The notes under the pieces are model-generated. The model did not search any database and was not told where the DNA came from. It worked only from the letters and a program-made list of their open reading frames with translations. Source: Lichenostomus cassidix (lineage: Eukaryota; Chordata; Aves; Passeriformes; Meliphagidae). Taken from it: a DNA stretch of 64,000 nucleotides. Position 1 is the first letter of the stretch, and each line of letters begins with the position of its first letter. Position numbers and translations under genes: made by a program. This document shows positions 1 through 12,195 of the stretch, piece after piece. Location: positions 19,688,943 to 19,752,942 of the forward strand of contig CM039211.1 of assembly GCA_008360975.2 (NCBI GenBank). The letters are read 5' to 3'.

Positions 1-1684
1 ACAGACAATACAACCCTTTTCTTGTCTGTTGTGACTTAACAACAGCAGCAACCCTTGGAAAACATAAATCTTTTCCTGAGAGCGTACAATAAATTCAGAA
101 TTGCAGTCCAGCAGGGCAGACTGGTTATGAACAATAATCTTAAACGCAGAACAAAAAGCCACATGTTCAGACTAAATGAATCCCTTGACAAAATGCAGGC
201 CTGCCCTAACCTTGCTTATCATGGTTAAAAGACAATTAATAGATCTAACTAATATACTGACATAACTATGGGATTAACAGTGTTCAGAAATCTCCACATG
301 GGGGTAGACAGTTAAACTACAGTAAAAAAAACCCCAGTATTTATGTATCATTCTATAATTAAATATCAAGGCAATCTATCATAGTAATTTCCTTTCTGAA
401 AAGCTTGTTGCTTTACTACTTTTTTGTCATCATAGCTTCTCCCCAACTCTTCATTCTTATTAAATACACAATTACTTTTCTAGCCTATTTTACATTTAGC
501 AGTAACAGTAAACATAGCATACTGAGAATGAAGGGTAAAGAATGGGAAAGAAAAAAGGCTTACACTTGAACCTTCTAATTCATAATAGTTGAAAAGTGTG
601 TAGAAAGCTCTCCATTTCACCAGGTAAAAATCTTCAAAATGCAGAATGAGAACTCTCAGTTTTGCTTCAGCTAACAGTTATTCACTGGTACCTTTTTACC
701 TAAGCATTAGTCCTACAAATAACTGCCAACAGTTAATTCAAGGATGGATTGGCACAGACAATGAATTTTTTAAATGGCACTGATAAGTACTGCACATATG
801 TGAAAATCTAGCTTGTTTGCTATAGTTCCAATGTCAGCCATCATTTATGTCTAGATTGAGAATATCATGATTTACATTCAAGTGGTAGAGAACAGCTGCT
901 GGGACTTGTGACCATATCTGCCTGACCTATTTGGAGCAGGCAATTGGTTCACGAGATGGAGCTTTCTTTGCTCTTTTGATTCATTCATGGAACATATTAG
1001 TTCTGCAAAAATGCTTGTTATTTACAGTTTGAGGGTGGGGGTTTTGGTTGTTTCTTTTTCTGTTTGCTTTTTTGGTCAGTTTTTCTGTTTGGTAATTTTT
1101 TGTTTGTTTTCTTTCCCCCCAAATCGTAAGGGCAAAACCACCTTATAAACATTAAAATCAATTTATTGCAATAATTTACATAATTGTTTATATGTTAACC
1201 TTATGTAAATCAGCTGAAAGTGGATATAAGGATAACACAATGTGTTTGTTTCCTGTTTCAATAACTTATGGAATCAACTTTTCATTATTCTGCAAATATT
1301 TCAAATTAAACTTTCTTTCTGGGTGAATATTCTGAAATATCTGCTTAATGTTTTGGTATTCACTGAAAAATGCTGTGCAGATATCTTCAGCTTGGGATAT
1401 GAATGGATAAATGTTAAGGTTATGGTTGTCACAATTTTCTGTTGTTCTGTTAATTCTGTTTCTTGTTGTTTCTGTTAATCACTGAAATATCAGTGAAGTT
1501 GGCTACTATTAATATTGTAACTCTGATTATTTCTTTTTACAAATTTTTAATTAATTCAAAACATCCTCCATGATTTTGTTATAAGTAACTAAAATGCTCT
1601 GATATTCATTCATGTATGCTGCAGGACTTTCAAGTGGAGAAAATTGTGAACGGATGAAACTGTGGAATGTTTCTGACTTTTTTC

Positions 1685-1701
1685 TTTTTTTTTTTTTTTT
1701 T
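1685..1701. repeat. poly(T) run
   Basis: Seventeen consecutive T residues, preceded by TTTC. No retroposon body or target-site duplication is recognisable beside it, so I call it simple low-complexity sequence and not a poly(A) tail of a minus-strand insertion. Confidence 0.9.
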
Positions 1702-2873
1702 GTAAGGGAATAGTAGAGATTTGGGTACAACAGAGGTTACAAAAACAGACTTTCTTATAGTATGACAATTACTTTCTTCTCCCCATGATATTTTTGGTAA
1801 TTTATCTGTGGAATGTCTTCAAAATCAGAACTAAAGCATCTCTTGCAAATAACATGCAGCTGTAAGTTATTGCCATAACATAATAAAAAATAGACACAAG
1901 GGAGTTTGGGTTGTTTAAAATCCTAAGAAATTTTTCAAGTACCATGCATCAGACATAATAACCCCAAATTGGGTATTTAACTGCAAATTGTTAGGTATAT
2001 CTTTAGTTTTTTGCTAACAGGCATCATCCCTACAGGTTTGTCTGTAGTATCTATTAAAGTTTGTATTTTATTTTCCCTTTGCCTGGGTGAGCATATCTTG
2101 TCTGCAAGGAGGGAAAATTTACACCAGGAATGGCTATGATGCTGTCACAGCTTTGCCTTCCTAGGTGGGTTTCTTACTGTCCAAAGCAATGCAAGAGGCA
2201 GATGCAGAGTTAATACCTCTAAGATACAGATTTAAGATGCCCTTCCTCCTCCTCTCCTCATGTTTCAGTCTCTTTCCCAGAGTCTTAATCTAGTCTTTGG
2301 CATTGTTTGGTACAGTGGAGCTATTTGAATTCCTATGAGGGACGTGTTCAGATAAATTAATTTCATTTCAACATTGTGTTGTATACTGAAACCAGAAAGA
2401 AATGGTTAGACAAAGATTTAATTTTTTTTAAGTAGTATTGATTCCATTGCACGCCAGACAAATCTTAATTCCTTATTTAAGTCCACAAATGAATTTATAT
2501 ACAGATAATAAACTGGCTACATTATTTCAAAAGCAGTATTAAGTGCCTTAATAAACATTTTCCAAGATTAAATGCACAATTATTTGGACAATGTTCCATT
2601 TTTCCTCCGAGCATTCAATACAGTTCATTAACAGAAAGTGTTACTGTCCTACTCTAACACACAGTTAAGTTGTTATGTCTGTGAAGGGCATCAGATTTTA
2701 ATAGAAAGAAATAAAAATTATTGCTAAGACAATAGCTTGCACAGAAATACAATTTTTAGATACAGAAGTTTAGTGTAATTTCTAAAATATATACTCCTTT
2801 GTTGTTTCATGCCTTATGTATTTGGATACTGGGTGTCAAACTGTATGGCCTTGGTGGAAGACGTTCAGTTGTG

Positions 2874-2908
2874 TATGGTCACAAATGTGACAATATTTGT
2901 GGACCATA
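2874..2908. repeat. imperfect inverted repeat around tggtc(c)acaaat
   Basis: The left arm TATGGTCACAAAT (2874-2886) pairs with ATTTGTGGACCATA (2895-2908), with a single bulged base. A further GTGACCAATTT follows at about 2911-2921. This is a small potential hairpin with no evidence of function. Confidence 0.6.
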
Positions 2909-5900
2909 TATGTGACCAATTTGTTACAAATTCTTCCTATTTAATTGTAGAGGAGAAAAACTTATGGAGAGAAAAAGAAATGCCTTGAATTTTGTGCTCT
3001 GTCAGGTGAGAGTTGAGGGGATGAGTTTGCCAGGAGTCAAAGATTACAAGCAGGAGAAAGTATTTTGTGGAATGCAACAAAAGAAGGAGAGAATTTGAAA
3101 TCTGAAATGAAGGGAAGGTGGAAGATGGGTTTACTATAACCATACTTAGCATAAATGCTGCAATTTCCTGTTTCAATTTTTATTTCTGATGCACTTAAAT
3201 TACACATGCCAGCTGGATTATCTGCAGGGAAAACAGCAAAAAATAGGAGGCTGATGCCTAAGGGATAATCACAAAATGTTAAAGTAATTAAGTTACAGAG
3301 CCTATAACAACTGCAGCATACAATCTCTACACAGAATATACATTTTATTCCTGTCAAGCTTTGAAACTTTTTAAATATATGTGTGCCATTATAATTCAAT
3401 GGCTAAGGAAAACAAGGAAATATGAAAAAGAAGGAATACAGAGGTGCATATCCAGCAAGACACAAGAAACAGGATCGGTCTTGAGAGGATAGACTTACCA
3501 TTCTGTAACAAATGAAGGGATTTTTTCAGTATAACTGAGTTAACTGTTGGATTGCTCATGTTGTTCTTTCAAAAAATACCCAGCAATACTTTTACAGACT
3601 GCCTAAGCATAGTCACCAGCTAATTTCCTTTTAAGTTGTTCCATTTTATTTTTCTTGTTTATATTTTTCTACATGATGATATTGACTATAAACACCAACA
3701 CCACTTTGAGTGTTCTACTGACATGGATGCTTACCTTGAGTTAAAAGTCTCTTTATAGCTCATGTATGTTTACAAGTGTGACAGGAATTCTGAACATTGG
3801 AAATTCAATGCTCTACCAAAGAGCTGTGATTCTAAATATTTCATAAGCCACACAGGAATGGAAAATCATCTCCATTTTCTAGTAATCAAAGGGTGATTTG
3901 GAAACATTAAAATAATGACAAATAGTTGTTATTTTTGTTCAACCTGTATACTCTACTACAGCCACATTTCTAGTACATCTTTGAGCAAACATCTGCTACC
4001 ATACTTAGTAAAGAAACAAATGGATTACATTTTTGTTGATCTGACTAATTGTTATGTTGAAAGAAAGTATTGTCTTTGTTTTCAGTGCTTGTACCTATTC
4101 CAGAGTTTTTATATGATTTCTGCCTAAAAATTGCACCATTTTATATGAGGAATCATACAGCTAGAAATACTATCTCTTTTGAAGGCAATGCTTGCAGAAT
4201 GACAACATCCATCAGACTTCACAAACAGCTAATTCAATTTATACCTCATATTATCACTTCTTTCGCATGTCTTATACATAGACTCTTTAAATGGTATGGG
4301 GTAATTCTTGAAGTCCCAGTCATATCCATGATTTCTCTACTAAGCAGCAAACTAATGAAATTTACCTGGAACTTTGTTATGTGGAAACCCTATGTGGTTT
4401 CCAATTTATTTTTTAGTAATCTAAACACTGAGACTTAGTATATTATCTTAGTATATAGATACAAAGGTATTTATTGTTAAGATAACATAGTAAAACTATA
4501 AAATTCTCAATTATGTAGTATAATCAATACAACATGATTCAACCCTATCATGGAATCTATGAGAAATTCAAACTCATGTTAAAAAATATTTCAGAGGACT
4601 GCCTACTCTTGGAAACATCCCTCTATTTGGGTGTTGGCAAAAGCTATAGAACCACCAGGTTAGAAAATATCTCATTTAACACTTTGCATCTCTAAAAACT
4701 TGCAGTGAAAAATCAGAAGGGATGGAAATAAAAACAAAAAACACCTGGGAGCAAAAAGCTTATGTTTCATTTGACTACCCACACCAGCAGAAGTTATTAT
4801 GATAAAGAAGCTCCTGGTTGGTTTTTTAAGCTTTTCCAAGAAAAACTTATGACTGGAAGTACCCTGCAGACTTCTAGGAGTCTGCTGACATCAGGTTACA
4901 GGCTACTGCTATATTTATAGACAGTCAGAGAAATACTTTCTTTGAAAGAAAGCAGCGAGAAGACAAAATGTGCACGAATACCTACCTTTACTGGAAAATT
5001 TGTGTGGGTAATTTGAACTTAGTGTTGAAACCACTCTTAAAAATGCCAAGTTTTTCTTGCATGCAATAATGTCTCTTGTGAAAGCCAGTATTCACCATTC
5101 CAGTCTAAAGGATTCAGTGTATCCTTGTAATGATTTCTTTTTGTATGAATGAGACTAGAGAGGGTTCCCTTCTTCTGTCCTGTTGTCCTGCATTCTCCGC
5201 ATTTAAGACTGTACATCTCTTATATTGCTTACCATGCCACATGATGTATTAGAGGTCTCCTTCACTTTTCCACTGTTGTCTAATGTTTGCCGACTGATTT
5301 TGCTGAACACCAATGCTTAATCTATCAAAACTCAGACATGTAAAACAAGTCTTCCCTATTCATCCTATTTATCTGGGGAAAGAGAGCTTTAATTTTTTTA
5401 ATAATGATGTCTTTTGTGATAAAGTAGCTCTCCCAAGGGTATTGAAGTCTATCAAACATGATATCAGCAATCCCCTTGATGGTGTCAATGGTATCCATAG
5501 AAAGACTCCCCGCAAATTTGGCTTAAGGCTGATTTAATGAATCTCCCCTTCTGCTTTTGCTTTCTATACAAATAAAGACCTGGATCTGTATTTCCAATAT
5601 CTAACAAATGTATTTGCTTCTAAACATGAGGGAATTATTTTTAACCTTTTTATTTCCAATACAAAACTTCATTAAAAAATTCTTGAGTAGCTCTTTTTCT
5701 GCCGCTTCCTGTCCATGTGATGCTGCCCAAAGTGATCCCCTCTGGATAAAATGGCCAGGCAGCTCTTTCTGCTGGCATTTTTTTCAGGTAGATGTGAGAA
5801 ATTCTGAAGTATCTTTGAAATTAGAAATTAGAAATTCTGTAGTTCTGTAGTATGTTTGATGTATGTGCTCTCCAATCCTTTTCAGTTTCCTGAAATTCAA

Positions 5901-8900
5901 GGTTATGTTTTCGCTGTTACTGAGTGTCTGGTAGCAATAGTGTTTATTCATTATCCCTTTGCTTTGTTATGGAACTCTTAATTTATTAAGACTGATGAAT
6001 AAACTAAAAATGCATCTAAACCACACAGTTTGTTTAACAGTGAAGAATCATTTTAAGGATTTTTTCATCTAGTAGCAAAGTGGCAGATGAGAAAACAAAC
6101 TGAATTTTGATTCCATGTTGCATCATTACACCAGGAAAAAAAAATCTTTTGAAGTCAATATTCATTGTGCTGGATGAACAAAACATTGAAAGTTTTTACT
6201 ATATGCAATTAACAGATAAAAAAAACAATCTTTGCTCTCGAGATTTTTGTGGCTGCAAACCAGGATCAGCTAATCAAAATGGTGGTTTTGTGCAGAAATG
6301 TCTGAGTACATAGTTATAATTAATTGTTATGAACTTGAAAATAAACACTGAAAAGCTCAAAGGCTAGAGACATCAGTGTAACTTTGCCTATGTCTCCCTG
6401 ACTTTCAAAATGATGCAGGATAACTTTTCATTGGTTTGGCTTAAAAAGCAGAAGACACAAGTCTATGTGTGGTGGTACTTAATTACAAGTGAATTAATTT
6501 GAGAAATCTCATTTGGCTTCTCTCATCTATACACTTACAAAGGAGTAAAGGATATGAGAACATAATAATGGGACTTCAGATGTAAAATCCTGAAAGTCTT
6601 TCTTTCATCTCTCTTTCAAGCCCTCACTGACATAGTTTTCACATTCACAATTGGATACCAAGATAAGGGCTCAGGTTGAAGATATCAGTTCTGTTCCAAG
6701 GATGACCTCAATAAAACTGTGGTCAGAGACACTTTTTTACTTCAGAAATAGGCTGGACAGAACTGAAGGAAGGGAGAGATTGGAATGACACATGCTTGTA
6801 CAGCTATCTCATGTTCTAACATGCAGCACCTTGTAACCCTGGAAACAGTCTGGTGCTTCTCATGCGTCTTTTCAACTTACAAATTTCAGCCAGGATAAAA
6901 GACCAACAAGCCTGATTTCTCCCTCATGTCTCATGGGCTAGATTTCAAGCAATTTCACTGCTTAATAAAAGGAGCAACCCCGTGTCATGTCTGGCTATTT
7001 CTGTGATTTCAAGACATCTACCAGAAACATGTCACTTGTAATTTCTTGACGTAAGCTTTTTTCAAACACAGGCAAAACCAACTGAGTAATTTAGCTCAAT
7101 GAAGACAAAAATTTTAACTTTCCTAGCCATAAAGTGTCCAAACATTTCAGACATTTCCTTCTTGGTTTCAGAGTTCTTATGTTCTTCAGGAGTAGCAACT
7201 CTAAGACCATCACCTGGGAACTGGCATTATTCTAATTACATTTTTACGTGGTTGCATTTGCATAAGACCTCCTGATCTACTATTTTCATCAGTCACTTAT
7301 GTTTTCTTCTACACTTTTGAAGTATCTTAAGCAGGTAAAGATAGAATGTTGGTGAGAAACAAATAAAGGTTAAACATTGGCTGCTTCTCCATTTCTAATG
7401 AAATTTCTCAGGCTGTAGATTGACTTGTCATTGAATTCTAATTTTATGGCAAATGCTCAGAACTTTTTCCATGATTTCTCATATACATATTCATTGTTTG
7501 GTGCTTTGTGATGCTTTCAGAGCAAGGCTCTGTGTTCTCATATGCGAAAACACTGATGGACTTGAGTTTTAGGGGTTGGATCCAGTGAGACTTGATTGTT
7601 TGGCAACTTTGCTGCAGTTATTTCAGCTGTAAAGATTCCTCTGTTGTCATAAATGATCAGTAACAACTGCCTCTAAAAGTATTTTGTCTCTATATATAGA
7701 TTTTTTTTCTCTTTTCAGGAGCTTTTTTAGAAATGATAATTAAATTTAAATATACTCAAGGTTTTAATATCCCCATCTTTATATGTATCTTCTGATGTTG
7801 CAACCACAATGTAATGTAGGATTAAAAGACAGAATTTAGTAATCTGAATGAGTTTTTCAATGTTTTTCTACATTACAGGCATTTGTCTTCTCTATTTATT
7901 TGTGAGGAAAAGGTCAAAAGATGGGTTAAAACTGTATTAAGTCAAATTTGCTTAAGATTCGTTCACATGTTATAACACTTTATCACTATTATTCCAGCTC
8001 CAGGTAGTTCAAAGATCTGTCTTATGACAAACTGCTTTTTGAAACTAAAAAAAGAATTTTGAGAATTTCTTATTTGAAATATTTTGCTAAAAAAGTAATC
8101 CTTTCATTTTTATAACTTAAATTAGTATCTGAGGATGCATAAATAAAATTAGTAGCTGCAGCAAATCTATTCCAGCAGAATCTTTGTTCAGAATTTCCAG
8201 ATGTAGTGAAATGATCACTAAAACAAAGGTTTTCCAAAATAATGAAATTTTCTCCAATCTTGCCTTAATCCTGTGTCACACATGACCCTCTTTGACAGAA
8301 CACAGTAGGTAATTTCAGTCTAGAACAGTTTATGGTTATTATTATTGAATATAAAATATAAATGGTTGTCCTTAAACTTCAGTTTAAGGAATAAGAATTT
8401 AATCCTTTGGTTCAGCTCTGGCCATGTATAGGAAGAGAGGATTACACAAGTATTATTAATGACATCCAGTACTATATCTGAACAAAGCAAAATGTGCTGC
8501 ATTGTTCAATTTTAATACAGTTCTCATCCTCTCATGAAATTTTTGTCCTTCTTCCATCATATTCAGGCAGAAATATTCATACACAAAAGAAGGCACCTAT
8601 TTTGTAAAAATTTGGCTCTAGTCCTTTCTTAATTTGAGAACTGTAGAACTATCCTAGTATAGATCTAAATATGCTCTATGGAAAATTCAGAATTTCTTTT
8701 TTCAGGTGTCAATCATTTCTAAAGCAACTGCTGGTAGCTTATAAATTTTAGAAAAATTGAAAAATTTTAATCACTTTGGAACTGTACTGCTCTAAGTATG
8801 AAAGGTCCTCATATAAACTTAAGTGATGTCTCATTTTACTCATATGGTATGAAGAATAGCTGTGTTCTTTTCTTTTTATAAAATATGAATTAATTGACAT

Positions 8901-11017
8901 TAAAAAGAAAGTATTACAGTAAAACTACTATTCACTAAAAATGACAAAGAACATATTACTCCAGCATGTTAAAACTGAGTTTGGACTACTGCAGTTCATA
9001 AAATGAGGAAAAGAAAGATTTTTTAATTTTTTTTTTTTAATTTGACAGTACTGTAAAGATTTTTGCAAGCCTTTTGCAATTACCTTCAGAGTCATTTTTA
9101 CACAGGAACAGAAGAGTATTGGTTTCTTCCTTGAAGCAGTTATTCCATATTAAAATTCAAAGGAAAAAAAGAGGAAGGTATTTTCAGAATAAAGTGGATG
9201 TCAAGTTAATTTTGTTTAGCAGAGAACTTATAGGACTGTTGTTTAGGAACAGCCAGATAACTTTAAAGAAGGCATTGTCACCCTCTATTTCCAAGCACTG
9301 CTGCTTTAGAAATATACAAGTGTAAGAAGAATTGTAGTATGAGGACAAGGGTGTAAATATTATTTATTAGCAGCTAAATCTCCTGCAGTGCTGGAGAGAT
9401 GCAGTTCCAGATGATAATGCAGACCTACAGTTGCTATAGGCATCAGTATTTTCCAGAGCTATTGTCTGTATGGCTATTTACAGTCATAGTCTAAATGGAA
9501 TTGTTGCCCCAAATTTATTAAAATATATGAACAATGAATTTTACAGAATTCTATGAAAGGCCAAAAAATTCAGATCTGTGAAGTGCCAAAGAATTTAAAG
9601 GTCTGCAGCAAAAGTGTGCATTTTTAGATCTGCCAGCTTAAGGCAGTCATTGGAATGTATACTAAAGCAAGGCAGAGATCCTTCAGCAACAACAGCATTT
9701 AATGAATTAAAGATCAGAACAACACACACATGAACTGACAAGGGCACTCAAAATGGATTTTTTCCCTTACCATATCGCCTTGTATTCTGTTTGAAAACAT
9801 AGCTGATAATGGTATTTTATAACAATATCATTTTCAGGATGGCTAATTTAAAAATGGAAATATTCAATATCAGCTGCAAAGCCATAGGAAGACTTTACAC
9901 AGTTTTTCTCTTGCAATAACCTTGTAATTATAATATGTTAATGGAACATTTTGCTCCAATTGTTAACATCTGATCGCATGATAAAGCAGGAGTGAAAATA
10001 AGAAATACAGGGTTTACTTACAAGAGATGATAATTTGGCTCAGTATGTCATTGTACACTGAATGGTATATCTTTTGGCTACTCTAGTGAGTCTTTTCCTT
10101 CCCAAAGTATCCTCCTATTTGAACTTTTCCCATTATCAATAAGAAGGTTGAGAATTGAACAAGCAGACACGTTTTTATGTGAGACAGGAGCTCAGAACTA
10201 AAGTGATATTATAGCACTCTGTGTCTTCATCCTACAGCCTCTCTTTTCCAAGGAGCCTAGGCAGTCCTCACTGCTCAGAGGCCCTTTAGCTATAAATGCT
10301 TGTCATTCCTTCACCCAGATTTGCACCAGAGTTTCCAAGATTATTAAAAAGGACAAAAAAGGCAACCCAAAGGTGAATGTATAGACCTTGAAAATCAGCT
10401 CTTGTCCTAATTTTAAACTTACTATGATTTGGTATGTTCAATAGAACCAAAAAGCTTGAAAGCTGTCCTTAAAGTAGAAGAAAACATGTTTAAAATGTTG
10501 CACCAGAACAGAAATTATACCCTCTGAATGTCACCCATTTCTATGTTACTATAAATTTGGGCAGAGATGACAAGTTCAGAGAAGAAAAATGGGCTGCTTT
10601 TCCCCATCTGACATCTTCTGATCTTTAAAGGACATTTAGGGCATAATGTTTTACCAAAGGTCTTTACAGATCAAATTTTTTGTGATTTAAGCCCAGCCAT
10701 CAACTCAGCCCCACAGAGCTGCTCACTCACTCCCCTCAGCAGGCTAAGAGGGACTATTTAAAAGGTTAAAGTGAGAAGAGTTTTATAGATAAAGCAAAAG
10801 GTGTGTGCTCAAGTAAAACAAAAGAATTAATTGACTTCTTCCCATAGATAGGCAGGTATTCAGCCACCTCCAGGAAAGAGGTGCTCCATCACTTCCAAGA
10901 CTGACTTGGGAAAACAAGCATCATAACTCCAAAGAAAACCCCTCCCTCCTTCTGCTTGCAGCTCTAGACCTTCAGCAGGGTGTTACATGGGACAGGACAC
11001 TCCTTTGGTCAGTTGAG

Positions 11018-11041
11018 GTGCACACAGCTTTCTGTGTGCAC
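11018..11041. repeat. 10-bp perfect hairpin inside the ERVL-type LTR
   Basis: GTGCACACAG (11018-11027) and CTGTGTGCAC (11032-11041) are perfect reverse complements separated by a 4-nt CTTT loop. It lies within the U3 part of the LTR. It probably arose by mutation in this copy, because the family as I remember it has a C-rich stretch at this point. Confidence 0.8.
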
Positions 11042-11214
11042 AGCCTGCTCACTAGTGAAATGGCATGGGCATGTGCTGAGCATGCGAGAAGCAGAAAAGG
11101 TCTGGATATTGTACAAGCACTGTCCAGCAAAAAATAAAGCATTCCTGGGCTACTGACACTTTTTTCAGCAGGTATCCAAACCATGGAACTATATGATCTA
11201 CTATGAATAAATTT

Positions 11215-11282
11215 AACTTTATTCCCAACAAAACTACTACAAAACTCCAACTCTATTCCCATCAAAGCCACTACAAACCCAC
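11215..11282. repeat. 34-bp tandem duplication at the end of the ERVL-type LTR
   Basis: Units 11215-11248 and 11249-11282 both start AACTnTATTCCCA and run through ACTACAAA, and they differ at several positions. The unit corresponds to the 5' terminus of the LTR in its sense orientation, so the end of the LTR is present twice in direct orientation. The divergence shows that the duplication is not recent. Confidence 0.75.
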
Positions 11283-11971
11283 AAATTTCTGTCACTATAA
11301 AGAAAAATCATATGGGGATATTCTTTAAGATGCTTGTGCTGGACACATATTTACTGGAAGAGCCGAGTGTATTATTTGATCCCTGTAGTAAGGGGTTATT
11401 AATAATGGTCTACCTGTCCCTGCAAAATTATTGATGGAAAATTTTTACATTGTCTTCCATGATGTCTGATTAGAATTTTTTGAATTTGACTGGAAAATCA
11501 TTAAATTGTTTCACATTAAAGGATTTTCAGCAGTATCTTGATTCATTTTTAATATGAACATATATTTACAGAATATATCTGTGCATGAAAAGCACACAGT
11601 ATTTTTACACAGAAGTATTTGAGTTTGTTCGAGGATATGAGTAAATGCAACCAATTATTCATATATCAGGTTATATTGTAATAATCCTTGAGCATCTACT
11701 GCGTTTAAAAGGAAGCAATCTTTGTGAACACACTGTGATTAGCTTTAGAAATTCTGCTTTATTTGAAATACATTAGGTTTATTTTCCACTTGCTTTCATG
11801 ATAAATGGCCTGATATTACCGAGGTTTAAAATAAATCATCCTAATATGTTCTATTTGCAATGTATTTGTATAATAACATATTTTTATATAATTTCTGTGA
11901 TTTCATAGTGCATTATCTTCTATTAAGGCTTGCAGCCAATAAATGTTTTTCAGGAAACCCTGCTGCTTTTT
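11283..11971. other. No feature recognised
   Basis: AT-rich sequence with no exon, RNA gene or repeat that I can support. Confidence 0.5.
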
Positions 11972-12195
11972 CCATAGAACCGTAATAGTACTGCCTGGAA
12001 GGGTCTTTTGGAGGTCACCCTGTCCCACCTAAAACTTCAAACAAAATTATTGCCAATCTTTGAGTAGGTAATTTATGGCTTTTTTGAGGCTGAATCTAGA
12101 AAAACCTCCAAAGATAGAAGTTGCATGGTCTTTTTGGAAAACCAATTCCAATGCTGCACTGTCTTCCCTGCAGCCATAAGGTATATTTTATATTT
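11972..12195 (-). mobile_element. CR1 LINE fragment (old, minus strand)
   Basis: The plus strand reads as a diverged antisense CR1 3' region. CATAGAACCGTAATAG and TGGAAGGGTCTTTTGGAGGTCACC correspond to the common CR1 GGAAGGGACCTnnnGAGGTCATC, and AAACCTCCAAAGATAGAAGTTG corresponds to the later CTCCAGnGATGGAGnnTCC stretch. Many substitutions and small indels mark it as an old 5'-truncated copy. It contains no coding potential. Confidence 0.7.

Larger units (their letters stand above)
1..10676. other. AT-rich unique DNA, no gene or repeat family recognised
   Basis: About 10.7 kb in which I see no interspersed repeat that I can name, no RNA gene and no convincing exon. The longest open frames are a 120-codon one on the minus strand at 3037-3399 and a 122-codon one on the plus strand at 4070-4438. 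Both have low-complexity or unremarkable composition and match no family I know, and a few frames of this length are expected by chance in 64 kb. Low-complexity pieces include T/G-rich DNA near 1030-1120, a 17-T run at 1685-1701, and a short tandem (gaaatta) triplet followed by a doubled ttctgtag near 5817-5850. A small imperfect inverted repeat lies at 2874-2908. The stretch is most simply intergenic or intronic DNA. Confidence 0.6.
10677..11282 (-). mobile_element. Degraded ERVL-type LTR (avian endogenous retrovirus), minus strand
   Basis: A roughly 600-bp long terminal repeat that I recognise as the widespread avian ERVL-like LTR whose sense strand starts TGTGCTGGTTTTGGCTGGGAT and ends near GGTTTAACC...ACA. 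Here the sense strand is minus. The plus strand opens with GTGATTTAAGCCCAGCC at about 10682 and closes with CCAnnAAAnCCACTACA at 11275. Landmarks that match the family are CTCACTCACTCCCCTCAGCAGG (about 10722), CAGCCACCTCCAGGAAAG (about 10861), TTTGGTCAGTTGAGGTGCAC (about 11004) and GAAGCAGAAAAGG (about 11089). The TATA region of the family is eroded and no 5-bp target-site duplication is visible, so the insertion is old. No gag, pol or env sequence is adjacent, which indicates a solo LTR. The open frame at 10972-11295 (minus) is only a by-product of the LTR. The ERVL assignment rests on memory of the consensus. Its identity as an LTR is firmer than the class. Confidence 0.8.

Noticed and set aside
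3037..3399. 120-codon minus-strand open frame
   Set aside because: No domain, no splice context, and low-complexity translation.
4070..4438. 122-codon plus-strand open frame
   Set aside because: No recognisable domain and no supporting signals. Chance length.
10972..11295. 107-codon minus-strand frame
   Set aside because: It lies in the non-coding ERVL-type LTR and its start is in the duplicated LTR terminus.
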